DNA of 7,731 nucleotides from Acidobacteriota bacterium (GCA_011773795.1 WVWW01000168.1:225-7955); one strand, 5' to 3'; positions 1 to 6,477 are shown, numbered from the stretch's first letter. Numbers and translations are program-made. Notes: generated from the sequence alone by a model not told the origin.

Positions 1-1
1 C

Positions 2-643
2 CCGGCCGGCCTGCCGAAGACGATGAGCGTCGATCTCTCGGGTCTGTTCCGCTCCGACGATCACCGCATCCGCATCACGACCAACATGCGCATCTACTGG
101 GACCGCGTGCGGGTGATGGTCGGCGGCGAGGACATCCCGCTGAACGTGCAGCGGATTCCGGTCGCCTCGGCGGATCTGCGCTTCGGCGGCTTCCCCCGAC
201 CGACCGACGGCAAGCCCCTGGCCTACGACCCCGAGCAGGTCTCCGCCAACGGCGGCTGGAAAGCGCACGTCGGCGCCTACACCGGCTTCGGCGACGTCAC
301 GGCGCTGCTGCGCGACATCGACGACGCGTTCGTCACGACGCGCAACGGCGACGAGATCGAGCTGCGCTTCGCCGCGCCGGAACCTCCCGCCGCGGGGATG
401 GAGCGCACCTACCTGCTGTTCGCCGACGGCTTCGGCAAGGACATGGACCCGAACTCCGCGGCGACCAACGACGTCGGGCCGATGCCGTTCCACGGCATGC
501 CCTACTACCCGTACGGCGACGAGGTGAGCGTCCCGCAACGGCCGCTGATCGATCAGCCTGCGCCGCGGTACGTCCGGCCGTCCGACGACGGGTGGCCGGG
601 AGCGCTGCCCCAGGTGCTGGCCTCGCGCACCGACGCGCCCTAG
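2..643 (+). CDS. C-terminal part of a CRTAC1-like ASPIC/UnbV (FG-GAP) protein, 5' end outside the window
   Basis: The frame is open from the left edge (it reads PAGLPKT before the first Met at 23), so this is the last 213 residues of a larger protein and the Met at 23 is internal. The text resembles the far C-terminal region that follows FG-GAP/VCBS and ASPIC/UnbV domains in large secreted proteins of Acidobacteriota and Planctomycetes. It has a 'VDLSGLF' strand, 'DHRIRITTNM', 'IYWDRV', 'GDVTALL', 'GDEIELRF' and a late 'PFHGMPYYPYG' block. Such proteins are thought to be extracellular beta-propeller proteins; no catalytic residues can be named here. The stop at 641-643 lies 4 bp before the TTG start of the deacylase, so the two are probably cotranscribed and perhaps translationally coupled. 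The coding frame is certain; the family is from recalled sequence patterns and could be checked by a profile search. Confidence 0.75.
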   Translation, partial: PAGLPKTMSVDLSGLFRSDDHRIRITTNMRIYWDRVRVMVGGEDIPLNVQRIPVASADLRFGGFPRPTDGKPLAYDPEQVSANGGWKAHVGAYTGFGDVTALLRDIDDAFVTTRNGDEIELRFAAPEPPAAGMERTYLLFADGFGKDMDPNSAATNDVGPMPFHGMPYYPYGDEVSVPQRPLIDQPAPRYVRPSDDGWPGALPQVLASRTDAP

Positions 644-647
644 ACCG

Positions 648-2357
648 TTGTTGCGGCTCGCCGGCATCGCCCTGCTGGTCGTGCTCGCGGCGGGCTGCGG
701 ACCGGCGGACGAGGTCGATACCGTCCTCCGCGGCGCGCTGGTCTACGACGGCTCGGGGAGCGCGGCGCAACGCGCGGACGTCGCCATCGATGACGGCGTC
801 GTCGTCGCGATCGGCTCCGTCAACGGCCTGTCTGGTAAGCGGGAAGTCGACCTCGACGGCCTGGCGGTTGCGCCGGGTTTCGTCGACATCCACTCGCACG
901 CCGACCTGATCCTGCTGGCCGAGGAGGAGCAGCGCGCGTCCTTGCTCGAGGCCAAGATCCGCCAGGGCGTGACCACGATCGTCGTCGGCAACTGCGGTCT
1001 CGGCCCGGCCCCGACCAACGGCGCGGCGGCCGAGATCCTGGGCGGGGTCAACGCCTGGATGACGCCGGAGGGCGTCGCCGCGGGACCCATGACGACCGGC
1101 GACTACCTCGACCGGTTGGAGACCGGCGGCGTCCCGCTCAACGTCGCGACGCTCGTCCCGCACGGCCCGCTGCGCATCTCGGCGATGGGCCTGGAGCCCG
1201 GCACGCCGGATGAGGATCAGGCCGCGGCAATCGAGAGCGCGTTGCGCGAGAGTCTCGACGCGGGGGGCTTCGGACTCTCGACGGGGTTGATCTACCCGCC
1301 CGGGATGTACAGCGACACCGACGAGCTGACCTCGCTGGCGCGGATCGTCGCCGAGCGCGACGGTCTGTTCACGGCGCATGTTCGAGGTTCATCGGAGACG
1401 TTGCAGGATGCGACGGACGAGCTGATCGAGGTTTCCCGTGCGACGAACGTCCGCACGCACCACTCCCACCTCGAGGCCGTCGGCGAATCGTTCTGGCCCG
1501 GGATCGAGACGATCCTCGCCGCGGAGGACGGTGCGCGCGCCGCGGGCCTGACGATCAGCCACGACGTGTTCCCCTACACCCGCGCGGCGACGATGATGTC
1601 GGCGATCTTCCCGCCGTGGAGCCTGGAGGGCGGCGTGCCGGCGCTGCTCGAGCGACTCGAGGATCCCGACGCGCGCGAGCGCATCCGGAACGAGCTGGAG
1701 ACGCGAGCCCCCGAGTGGCCGCCGTGGCAGCCGGGCGGCTGGCCGCACAACCTCGTCGGCGCGGTCGGCTGGGACGGCATCTGCGTCGCGAGCGTCGGCC
1801 CCGACGGGCCCGCGCACTACGTGGGGCGTGACCTGCAATCCATCGGCAAGGAAGAACGGCGCGACCCGTTCGACGTCGTGGCCGACCTGATGCTCTCCGA
1901 ACGCGGACAGGTCGGGCAGCTGGTCGGCGAGATCTCCGGTAGCGACGACCTGCTCAGGATCCTGAAGCACCCCGCCGCCGCGGTGATCAGCGACGCGGAG
2001 GACTACGGTCGCGGCGTCCCCCACCCCGCGCACGCCGGTGCGTTCCCGCGGGCTCTGAGGCTGAACCGGGAACACGCGCTGATGCCGGACGGCGAGATGA
2101 TCCGGCGCATGACCGCCTACCCCGCCTCGATCGTCGGCTTGACGGGCGTCGGGCGCTTGGAGGTCGGCGACGTCGCCGACCTCGTCGTGTTCGACCCTGC
2201 GACGGTTGCCGATGAGGCCGACTGGGGCTCGCCGCGGTCGCACGCGTCGGGCGTCGAGGGCGTCATGATCGGCGGCCAGTGGGTCGTTCGCGAGGGCGAC
2301 TACTTACCCGGCTCGAACGGGCGTGTGCTGCGGAGCGGCGGGACAGCGAGCCGATGA
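648..2357 (+). CDS. N-acyl-D-amino-acid deacylase (D-aminoacylase) family amidohydrolase, lipoprotein
   Basis: A 569-aa metal-dependent amidohydrolase, close to the usual length for D-aminoacylases (about 480-580 aa). Family members release D-amino acids from N-acyl-D-amino acids. Visible motifs: GFVDIHSHAD (77-86) with the H-x-H metal ligands H82/H84; GNCG with C116, matching the metal-bridging Cys of D-aminoacylase; TAHVRG (H244); THHSHLE (H272/H274); VISDA (449 is the expected catalytic Asp); AHAGAFPR (461-468); and a C-terminal beta-sandwich return, GDVADLVVFDPATV (507-520). Residues 1-17 form a short signal ending LAAGC, so the enzyme is probably lipidated on C17 and faces the periplasm or outside. 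The TTG start at 648 (or TTG at 651) is chosen because it gives the complete signal peptide; no clear Shine-Dalgarno is seen, fitting coupling to the gene ending 4 bp upstream. The stop overlaps the next ATG. True substrate is uncertain: dihydropyrimidinase-like or other acyl-amino-acid hydrolases share the fold. Confidence 0.9.
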   Translation: MLRLAGIALLVVLAAGCGPADEVDTVLRGALVYDGSGSAAQRADVAIDDGVVVAIGSVNGLSGKREVDLDGLAVAPGFVDIHSHADLILLAEEEQRASLLEAKIRQGVTTIVVGNCGLGPAPTNGAAAEILGGVNAWMTPEGVAAGPMTTGDYLDRLETGGVPLNVATLVPHGPLRISAMGLEPGTPDEDQAAAIESALRESLDAGGFGLSTGLIYPPGMYSDTDELTSLARIVAERDGLFTAHVRGSSETLQDATDELIEVSRATNVRTHHSHLEAVGESFWPGIETILAAEDGARAAGLTISHDVFPYTRAATMMSAIFPPWSLEGGVPALLERLEDPDARERIRNELETRAPEWPPWQPGGWPHNLVGAVGWDGICVASVGPDGPAHYVGRDLQSIGKEERRDPFDVVADLMLSERGQVGQLVGEISGSDDLLRILKHPAAAVISDAEDYGRGVPHPAHAGAFPRALRLNREHALMPDGEMIRRMTAYPASIVGLTGVGRLEVGDVADLVVFDPATVADEADWGSPRSHASGVEGVMIGGQWVVREGDYLPGSNGRVLRSGGTASR

Positions 2358-3376
2358 AGCGCCGGGCCTGGAAGATCGAGAAGGCCGGGAGAATCGATCG
2401 ACTACGCCTGGTCGAAGAGACTCTCGGATCTTTGAAGCCCGATCACGTGAGAGTCCGCGTGCGCGCGGCCGGGCTCAACTTCGCCGACATCTTCGCGCTG
2501 ACGGGTCTGTACTCGGCGACGCCGAAAGGCGCCTTCACGCCGGGCCTCGAGTTCAGCGGTGAGGTGCTGGAAATCGGGGACGAGGTGTCCTCATCCGCGA
2601 TCGCTACCGGACAGCGAGTCATGGGCTGCATCCGTTTCGGCGGTTACGCCGAGGTCGTCGACGTTCCGGCGTCGCAGTTGCAGCCGATCCCGGAGAGCTG
2701 GAGCTTCGAGCAGGGCGCGGCCTTCCCCGCCCAGACGCTGACCGCCTGGTACGCGCTATCGACGCTGGGAGCCGTCGCGCCGGGACAGCTCGTGTTGGTT
2801 CAAAGCGCGGCCGGTGGCGTCGGGCTCCAGGCCATGGCCATCTGTCGCGCGCTGGGCGCGGAGCCGATCGGCACCGTGAGCGGCCGACACAAGAAGGAGT
2901 TTCTCGCGGCGCTTGGGTACGAGGAGGTGATCGTTCGCAGTACCGACTTCGCAAAACAACTCGATAATCTTCTGTCCGGCCGACCCCTGCACCTCGTGCT
3001 CGACGCCGTTGGCGGGAAGATCCAGCGGCAGTCGTACGACGCGCTCGCGCCGACCGGCCGCATGGTCGTGTTCGGGGCCGCCGAATACACGCCGGGGAAG
3101 AACCGGCCGCGCTACCTGTCGTCCCTGTGGAAGTACCTCCGCCGCCCCCGGTACGACCCGCTGGCGATGATCCCCGAAAACAAGTCGATCATGGCGTTCA
3201 ACCTGATCTGGCTGTGGGACGACATGACGTTGTTCGACCGGTTGATGGGTGAAGTCGCGGCGTTGGAGCTCGACCCACCGCACGTCGGCAAGCCGTTCCC
3301 CTTCGACGACGCACCCGCCGCGCTCGAGCACCTGCGCAGCGGGCAGTCGATCGGCAAGGTCGTGCTGACCCTCTAA
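2354..3376 (+). CDS. Zinc-free MDR oxidoreductase (VAT1 / quinone oxidoreductase-like)
   Basis: A 340-aa medium-chain dehydrogenase/reductase, full length for the NAD(P)H:quinone oxidoreductase / VAT1-like group. An N-terminal GroES-like domain holds VRVRAAGLNFADIFALTGLY (34-53) and TPGLEFSGEV (62-71). It is followed by a Rossmann domain with the nucleotide-binding SAAGGVG (151-157), then LDAVGG (216-221) and a C-terminal IGKVVL (333-338). The Cys and His ligands of zinc-dependent alcohol dehydrogenases are absent, so reduction of quinones or enones with NAD(P)H is more likely than alcohol oxidation. SGRHKKE (176-182) supplies basic residues after beta-2, compatible with NADPH. The frame runs further upstream (to 2279), but the ATG at 2354 is preferred: it overlaps the deacylase stop as ATGA, with a weak GGCGGG about 14 nt upstream, and the protein then starts at the family's usual position. 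It is the last gene of the operon. Confidence 0.88.
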   Translation: MKRRAWKIEKAGRIDRLRLVEETLGSLKPDHVRVRVRAAGLNFADIFALTGLYSATPKGAFTPGLEFSGEVLEIGDEVSSSAIATGQRVMGCIRFGGYAEVVDVPASQLQPIPESWSFEQGAAFPAQTLTAWYALSTLGAVAPGQLVLVQSAAGGVGLQAMAICRALGAEPIGTVSGRHKKEFLAALGYEEVIVRSTDFAKQLDNLLSGRPLHLVLDAVGGKIQRQSYDALAPTGRMVVFGAAEYTPGKNRPRYLSSLWKYLRRPRYDPLAMIPENKSIMAFNLIWLWDDMTLFDRLMGEVAALELDPPHVGKPFPFDDAPAALEHLRSGQSIGKVVLTL

Positions 3377-3385
3377 CGCCCGCTC

Positions 3386-3598
3386 TCAGCCGCGGGAGGC
3401 CAGCCCCCGCCGCCGTCGCTTCTCTTCGGTTTCCGCGCGCGCGAGGGCGCCGCTTTCCGACGCCAGCCGAAGCGCCTGCTCGAGCCATCGCAGTCGCTGC
3501 GCAGGGGTGGACCGCGCCATCTCCCGGAGCTGGGCTTTCCTCGACGCTTCCCAGGACACCGGCCAGGTGTCCTCCGTGCTAGTCGGTTTCTTGCTCAT
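3386..3598 (-). CDS. 70-aa partner protein of the NTase encoded at 3579-4097
   Basis: A small, highly charged, soluble protein with no membrane segment. It starts MSKKPT and has a predicted helical core, MARSTPAQRLRWLEQALRLA (28-47), and an Arg/Glu-rich tail. I recognise this as the kind of short uncharacterised protein often encoded beside DUF6036/AbiEii-like nucleotidyltransferases; its biochemical role is not known to me. The ATG at 3598 lies 20 bp inside the NTase gene, which ends at 3579, so translation is probably coupled and the two products likely act together. The core resembles that of the second small partner at 5773-5946 (TPRQRLETL). Its stop is 9 bp from the convergent oxidoreductase stop. 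Antitoxin-like or NTase-binding subunit is an inference from architecture only. Confidence 0.7.
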   Translation of the reverse strand: MSKKPTSTEDTWPVSWEASRKAQLREMARSTPAQRLRWLEQALRLASESGALARAETEEKRRRRGLASRG

Positions 3599-4097
3599 CG
3601 CGCAGTACCTCTAGAGCCTTAATATCCTCTGAATCCTGAGGGCGTCCAGCGATTTCCTTCATCGTGATGAGGTCGCCGATCGACGCGACGCGGACGTCAC
3701 CGTCAGGCAGCGCGATCCGTTTCGATCTGGACCACAGCTCTGCAAACGGGATGGGCGGCTCGACAAACAGATCGACCGAGCGAAGCGGGTCGTTGGGATC
3801 ATAAAGGCTGAACACCTTCATCCCGCGCTCTTCGATCCACGCTCGTCGTTGAACGGGGTCGGCGAACGCCGCCGGGTCGACCGGAACCCGGGGACGAAAC
3901 CCCATCGCGGTCAACGTCTCGATGGCCAGTCCTGCCGCAGCCGGATCGAGATCGACGACGAGGTCGATATCCGCCGTCAATCTCGGGTGCCCGTGCAGCA
4001 CGACGGCAAGGCCGCCGACCACCACGTAGCGGACGCCGGCCTCGTTTAGCGACTTGAATAACTCTTCGAACATGCCCACGGAGGAACAGTCTGCCAT
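3579..4097 (-). CDS. Nucleotidyltransferase-fold protein (DUF6036 / AbiEii-like), pair 1
   Basis: A 172-aa minimal nucleotidyltransferase of the polymerase-beta superfamily. The signature hG[GS]-x13-DhDh is complete: G28-G29, then D43-I-D45-L, with a third acidic residue at D109 in SVDLFVE. The C-terminal part, SIGDLITMKEIAGRPQDSEDI (139-159), is the K-x3-GRP-x-D-x2-D block typical of AbiEii-like and DUF6036 proteins. Family members include toxins that transfer nucleotides to tRNA or proteins and antitoxins (MNT) that AMPylate their partner; which applies here cannot be seen. The start could be ATG 4097 or ATG 4073 (giving MFEEL, a more typical family beginning); neither has a convincing Shine-Dalgarno, so the 5' end is uncertain by 8 codons. 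It follows the lipoprotein gene by 42 bp on the same strand and overlaps its small partner by 20 bp. Confidence 0.85.
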   Translation of the reverse strand: MADCSSVGMFEELFKSLNEAGVRYVVVGGLAVVLHGHPRLTADIDLVVDLDPAAAGLAIETLTAMGFRPRVPVDPAAFADPVQRRAWIEERGMKVFSLYDPNDPLRSVDLFVEPPIPFAELWSRSKRIALPDGDVRVASIGDLITMKEIAGRPQDSEDIKALEVLRDEQETD

Positions 4098-4139
4098 AGA
4101 TAGGGATGGGAAGAGCTCGACTCCTCGGAAGCTGACGGC

Positions 4140-4751
4140 TCAGGGCCGGCCACGCTGGCGCGTCAGCGCGAGCGTGGCCTCGGTCCACAGCTCGTGGCAG
4201 CGGCCGTCCTCGGCGATCAGCGCGTGCAGCTCGTCGCTGCCCGCCATCACGACCAGGCCGTCTGCCGTCTTGCCGTATTCCAGCGGATCGAGTCGAAACT
4301 CCAGGAGCTCGGCGAAGGCCTCTTCTTCCAGCAGGCGGAACTCGATGAAGTCGTCCTCTTGCCAGGTGATCTGCGTGAGCAGGTGGGTGCCCAGGCCGAA
4401 GTCCAACTCCTTGCAGTCGTCTTCCTCGGTGTTGCGTGACGGCTCGCACAGGAACATCCAGTCGAGGTAACGCACGCCGTCGATCTCGGCGAGCCAGACG
4501 CGATGCCGCAGCTTCCCCTGGACGAAGACGTTCCAGCTCTCTCCCGGCCCCGGCGCGAACACCATCCGCTCGTCCTCGGAACAGTCGCTCTCGTCGTCGT
4601 CGAGACACCACGATCCGGCCAGACGCGGATCGGCGACGGCGCTGTCGGCGTCGAACCAGGGATTCAGCGAGACGACCAGCTCGAAACAGGAGACGCAGAG
4701 AAGAGCCGTCAAGGCAGCCACGGCGACGGGCGCGATTCGTTGCAGTTTCAT
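4140..4751 (-). CDS. Putative lipoprotein of unknown function
   Basis: 203 aa with a typical lipoprotein leader: basic MKLQR, a hydrophobic stretch (8-19) and a candidate lipidation Cys at position 22 in LCVSC. The lipobox is imperfect because the -3 residue is Cys rather than Leu. The mature part is acidic and rich in Trp/Tyr/Phe, with DPRLAGSW (41-48) near the N-terminus and YLDWMFL (95-101), a layout seen in small beta-barrel (lipocalin-like) lipoproteins, though I cannot place it in a family. Further Cys residues at 49, 57, 102, 113 and 185 could form disulfides outside the cytoplasm. The start is well supported: the minus strand carries AAAGGAGA (4756-4763) 4 nt before the ATG. The NTase gene begins 42 bp after the stop, so this promoter may also feed pair 1. 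Function unknown. Confidence 0.8.
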   Translation of the reverse strand: MKLQRIAPVAVAALTALLCVSCFELVVSLNPWFDADSAVADPRLAGSWCLDDDESDCSEDERMVFAPGPGESWNVFVQGKLRHRVWLAEIDGVRYLDWMFLCEPSRNTEEDDCKELDFGLGTHLLTQITWQEDDFIEFRLLEEEAFAELLEFRLDPLEYGKTADGLVVMAGSDELHALIAEDGRCHELWTEATLALTRQRGRP

Positions 4752-4755
4752 GACG

Positions 4756-4763
4756 TCTCCTTT
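4756..4763 (-). promoter_or_regulatory. Strong Shine-Dalgarno of the lipoprotein gene
   Basis: AAAGGAGA read on the minus strand, 4 nt from the ATG at 4751. It fixes the lipoprotein start. It is the best ribosome site on the minus strand of the window; both NTase pairs lack a comparable one. Confidence 0.75.
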
Positions 4764-4915
4764 CGGCGGTGATCACCCGCTCTGTCTGGAGAGACGGGAT
4801 CCGCCGGGAAACCGAACGCGGCCGGAAAAAGGGATCAATCGAGGCTGAAATCAGGTCAACGACGCTCGGGGGGGGTCGGTCTTCCCGGATTCTTATCAAA
4901 AGTCAAACGTAGTAG

Positions 4916-5233
4916 GAGAGGTTCTTCGACCAACCTCTTGTGTTCGAACCGGGGACAGACTTTGTTTACACCGGCGTGGTTTACTTCCTGCTGGCGAAAG
5001 TCCTCGAGGTAGTCTCCGGTCAGACGTATTCGGAGTTTCTGAAGTTCGAAATCTTCGAACCGCTGGCGATGCACGATACGGGGGCCGATCGTCCCGAAGT
5101 GCTCCTTCTCCAGCGGGCCTCGGGCTATGTGCGACGCCAGGACGGAACCGTTCGAAACGCCCGGCACATCTTCATGCCGATCTTGACCGGTGGGGACAAT
5201 CTGTATTCGACGGCCGTGGACATGGCACGATCA
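4916..5233 (+). pseudogene. Fragment of a beta-lactamase-family serine hydrolase
   Basis: The + frame reads FFDQPLVFEPGT (from about 4922), then FVYTGVVYFLLAKVLEVVSG, IFEPLAMHDTG, RASGYV and GGDNLYSTAVDMA. These match in order the middle of class-C beta-lactamase / esterase-like serine hydrolases (PL-x-F-x-PG-T, Y-x-N-x-GY, IF-x-PLGM-x-T, LYST-x-D). The N-terminal half with the catalytic S-x-x-K is missing: two in-frame TAG codons (4910 and 4913) stand immediately before the homology, and no upstream frame restores it. The Y-x-N motif reads Y-T-G, so the Asn is lost. Resemblance stops near 5233 and the frame then runs on to 5389 antisense to the second NTase. A GTG at 4940 could start a 149-aa product, but it would lack the active site. 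I call it a dead remnant, truncated on both sides. Confidence 0.8.
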
Positions 5234-5303
5234 GGCGTGATGGAGAGCCGGAGAGCCAGGTGCCGGAGTAACGCTCGTCCAAGGACAGGTTGGCCGTTGT
5301 GGC

Positions 5304-5789
5304 CTATTCGCGCCCGCGCGAGCGCGCCAGCGTCGCCTCCAGCAGCGGGAGGACCGCCAGATCTTTGGGACGTCCGGCCCTCTTCTTGACCTCGATCAGA
5401 CGCTCGAGCGAGAGGATGCGGCAGGTCAGGTCTTCGACTTCCAACGTTACGACGTCGTCCTCGAGGTCCTCGAAGTTCTGCTCACCCAGCGAGCCCAGGG
5501 CGTCCAGTACGCCCCAGCGTGTCATCAACAGCTTGTGCCCTGCGGATTCCAGATGGGATCGCTGCGGTCGCAGGTTGCGCGGGTCCGCTCGAAACACCGC
5601 GTCCAGTTCCGTCAGGGCCGACAGCAGCCGCTCGACGTTGTCGGCCCGCCGCGAGTACAGGATGTCGAGATCGAAGGTCACCGCCGGCGCCCCTTGAAGC
5701 ACGGCGGCTGTCATCCCGACCACCATGAAGTCAACGTCGTAGCGGGTGAGGAGTTCCAGGATCTCGAAGGATCTAGTCGGTTTCGACAT
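5304..5789 (-). CDS. Nucleotidyltransferase-fold protein, pair 2
   Basis: A 161-aa protein related to a common group of uncharacterised NTase-fold proteins. The signature is recognisable but altered: V24-G25-M26, then 13 residues, then D40-L-D42-I. The usual second Gly/Ser of hG[GS] is Met. A third acidic residue may be D96 in GVLDALG. Other landmarks are NVERLLSAL (51-59), GHKLLMTRWGVLD (84-96), LIEVKKRAGRPKD (131-143) and a short C-terminal helix. Apart from the Met the protein is full length and undisturbed, so it is not obviously decaying. It differs clearly from the NTase of pair 1 in length and in the middle region, so the two are not recent duplicates. The ATG at 5789 overlaps the end of the small partner gene by 17 bp, suggesting translational coupling. 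Substrate unknown; toxin-antitoxin membership is an inference. Confidence 0.82.
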   Translation of the reverse strand: MSKPTRSFEILELLTRYDVDFMVVGMTAAVLQGAPAVTFDLDILYSRRADNVERLLSALTELDAVFRADPRNLRPQRSHLESAGHKLLMTRWGVLDALGSLGEQNFEDLEDDVVTLEVEDLTCRILSLERLIEVKKRAGRPKDLAVLPLLEATLARSRGRE

Positions 5790-5946
5790 CGGGCATCAAG
5801 CGGGCCAACGAGGAGGCCGTGCGGTAGAGCGTCTCCAGCCGCTGTCGCGGAGTCATCGACAGCATCATGTCGATCTGGGTGAGATCGACGCCGGCGTCGT
5901 CAAACACGCGGGCCTCGATTTCTCCCTGTGGACGTTCGTCGGCCAT
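5773..5946 (-). CDS. 57-aa partner protein encoded upstream of NTase pair 2
   Basis: A small soluble protein reading MADERPQGEIEARVFDDAGV and then DLTQIDMMLSMTPRQRLETL, followed by a short helix (SSLARLM). The pattern 'D-x-G-V-D-x2-x-I-x2-ML-S-[LM]-TP-x2-R-L' is what I know from short proteins encoded just ahead of NTases of this type; no function has been assigned to my knowledge. The frame is open further upstream to 6027, but those residues look non-coding, so the ATG at 5946 is chosen. It has no Shine-Dalgarno; instead TACGAT lies 8 nt upstream, which would fit a leaderless or nearly leaderless mRNA. The stop (TAG, 5773-5775) lies inside the NTase gene. The likely role is partner or antidote of the NTase, by inference from overlap and co-occurrence. 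Confidence 0.7.
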   Translation of the reverse strand: MADERPQGEIEARVFDDAGVDLTQIDMMLSMTPRQRLETLYRTASSLARLMPDVETD

Positions 5947-5954
5947 CTGTTTGG

Positions 5955-5960
5955 ATCGTA
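5955..5960 (-). promoter_or_regulatory. Candidate -10 element (TACGAT) for NTase pair 2
   Basis: On the minus strand TACGAT, a TAnnnT-type -10 box, ends 8 nt before the ATG at 5946. Transcription starting 6-7 nt after it would begin at or next to the start codon, consistent with the missing Shine-Dalgarno. No convincing -35 box is seen at normal spacing, so this is tentative. Confidence 0.35.
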
Positions 5961-5995
5961 CCACGTTCGAGCAATGGGTGATCGAAACGCGGTTC

Positions 5996-6014
5996 TCGGT
6001 GGCAAGCCCACCGA
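5996..6014. repeat. Perfect 7-bp inverted repeat upstream of NTase pair 2
   Basis: TCGGTGG (5996-6002), a 5-nt loop and CCACCGA (6008-6014). It lies 50 bp upstream of the small-partner start and just beyond the kinase relic. There is no T-tract on either side, so an operator-like or cruciform site is as likely as a terminator. Short perfect repeats also arise by chance in GC-rich DNA. Confidence 0.4.
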
Positions 6015-6066
6015 CCCGCCTGTTCACGCGGAAAGATCCTGAAGACGTGTCGTACGGGAGGATACC

Positions 6067-6477
6067 CTAACAGCTCGGCGCGTGCTCCCACCCGGGGAAC
6101 GGACCGTACTCGATCCCGTAGCCGGTGAGCGACTCCTCGTCGCGCACGACGCGTTGCCGCCGGACGAACTTCTTCGCGCGGTACGCCGGCGACGGCGGAG
6201 TCGCCAGCACCGGCTCGTGCCAGGTAGTGCCCGATGTCCGCCGCGAGATCCGGCGGCGACCCGTAGCGCCGCGAGCGGTCCTTCTCCAGCGCCCGCATCG
6301 TGATCCAGTCCAGATCGCCGCGGAGCTGCCGTTGCAGCGTCGGCAGCGCGACCTGGCGTTTGACCGGCTCGGCCGGTACTTGTCGATGGTCCGGTCGGTG
6401 AGGTCGGCGTCCGTCGGTGCCGGCGCGCCGATGTCTACCGTGGGAAGCTCGGAGAATCCTTCTCTGTCTTGCTCCAC
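6067..6477 (-). pseudogene. Ser/Thr protein kinase relic with internal deletion and frameshifts
   Basis: Read on the minus strand, the 5' part gives ELPTVDI...DADLTDRTIDKYR (about 6452-6380), which resembles the linker and first strand ('GRTIGKYR') of bacterial PknB-like kinases of the TPR type. The frame then changes near 6380 and the next text is the kinase C-lobe, LRGDLDWITMRALEKDRSRR followed by YGSPPDLAADIGHYL, ending near 6223. A second one-base shift at about 6220 returns to the first frame with HEPVLATPPSPAYRAKKFVRRQR (about 6219-6150), the usual end of that kinase domain. Everything between is gone: the glycine loop, catalytic Lys, HRD, DFG and APE motifs. The TM and TPR regions are also absent; the frame ends 25 residues later in unrelated-looking sequence. 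This cannot be an active kinase. The single open frame of 136 codons across the relic is accidental. Confidence 0.82.

Noticed and set aside
333..2243. Long open frames on the minus strand (333-1379 and 1389-2243)
   Set aside because: They lie opposite the clearly identified deacylase and CRTAC1-like genes, are Arg/Ala/Gly/Asp-rich without family motifs, and are expected by codon bias in GC-rich DNA.
4868..4875. Run of eight G residues, possible phase-variable tract
   Set aside because: It lies upstream of a broken hydrolase fragment and about 105 bp upstream of the lipoprotein ribosome site, with no coding frame or promoter spacing that it would obviously switch.
3799..4899. 366-codon minus-strand frame
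   Set aside because: It is out of frame with, and overlaps, the lipoprotein and NTase 1 genes, has an Arg-rich composition typical of a shifted reading of GC-rich coding DNA, and starts without a ribosome site.
5242..5257. Tandem 8-bp repeat GGAGAGCC x2 at the end of the hydrolase homology
   Set aside because: Too short and no second copy found at the far side of the NTase module, so it cannot be called a target-site duplication.
5947..6027. N-terminal extension of the 57-aa partner to an 84-aa protein
   Set aside because: The extra residues have no resemblance to known partners, whereas the ATG at 5946 gives the expected start and has a -10-like box in front.
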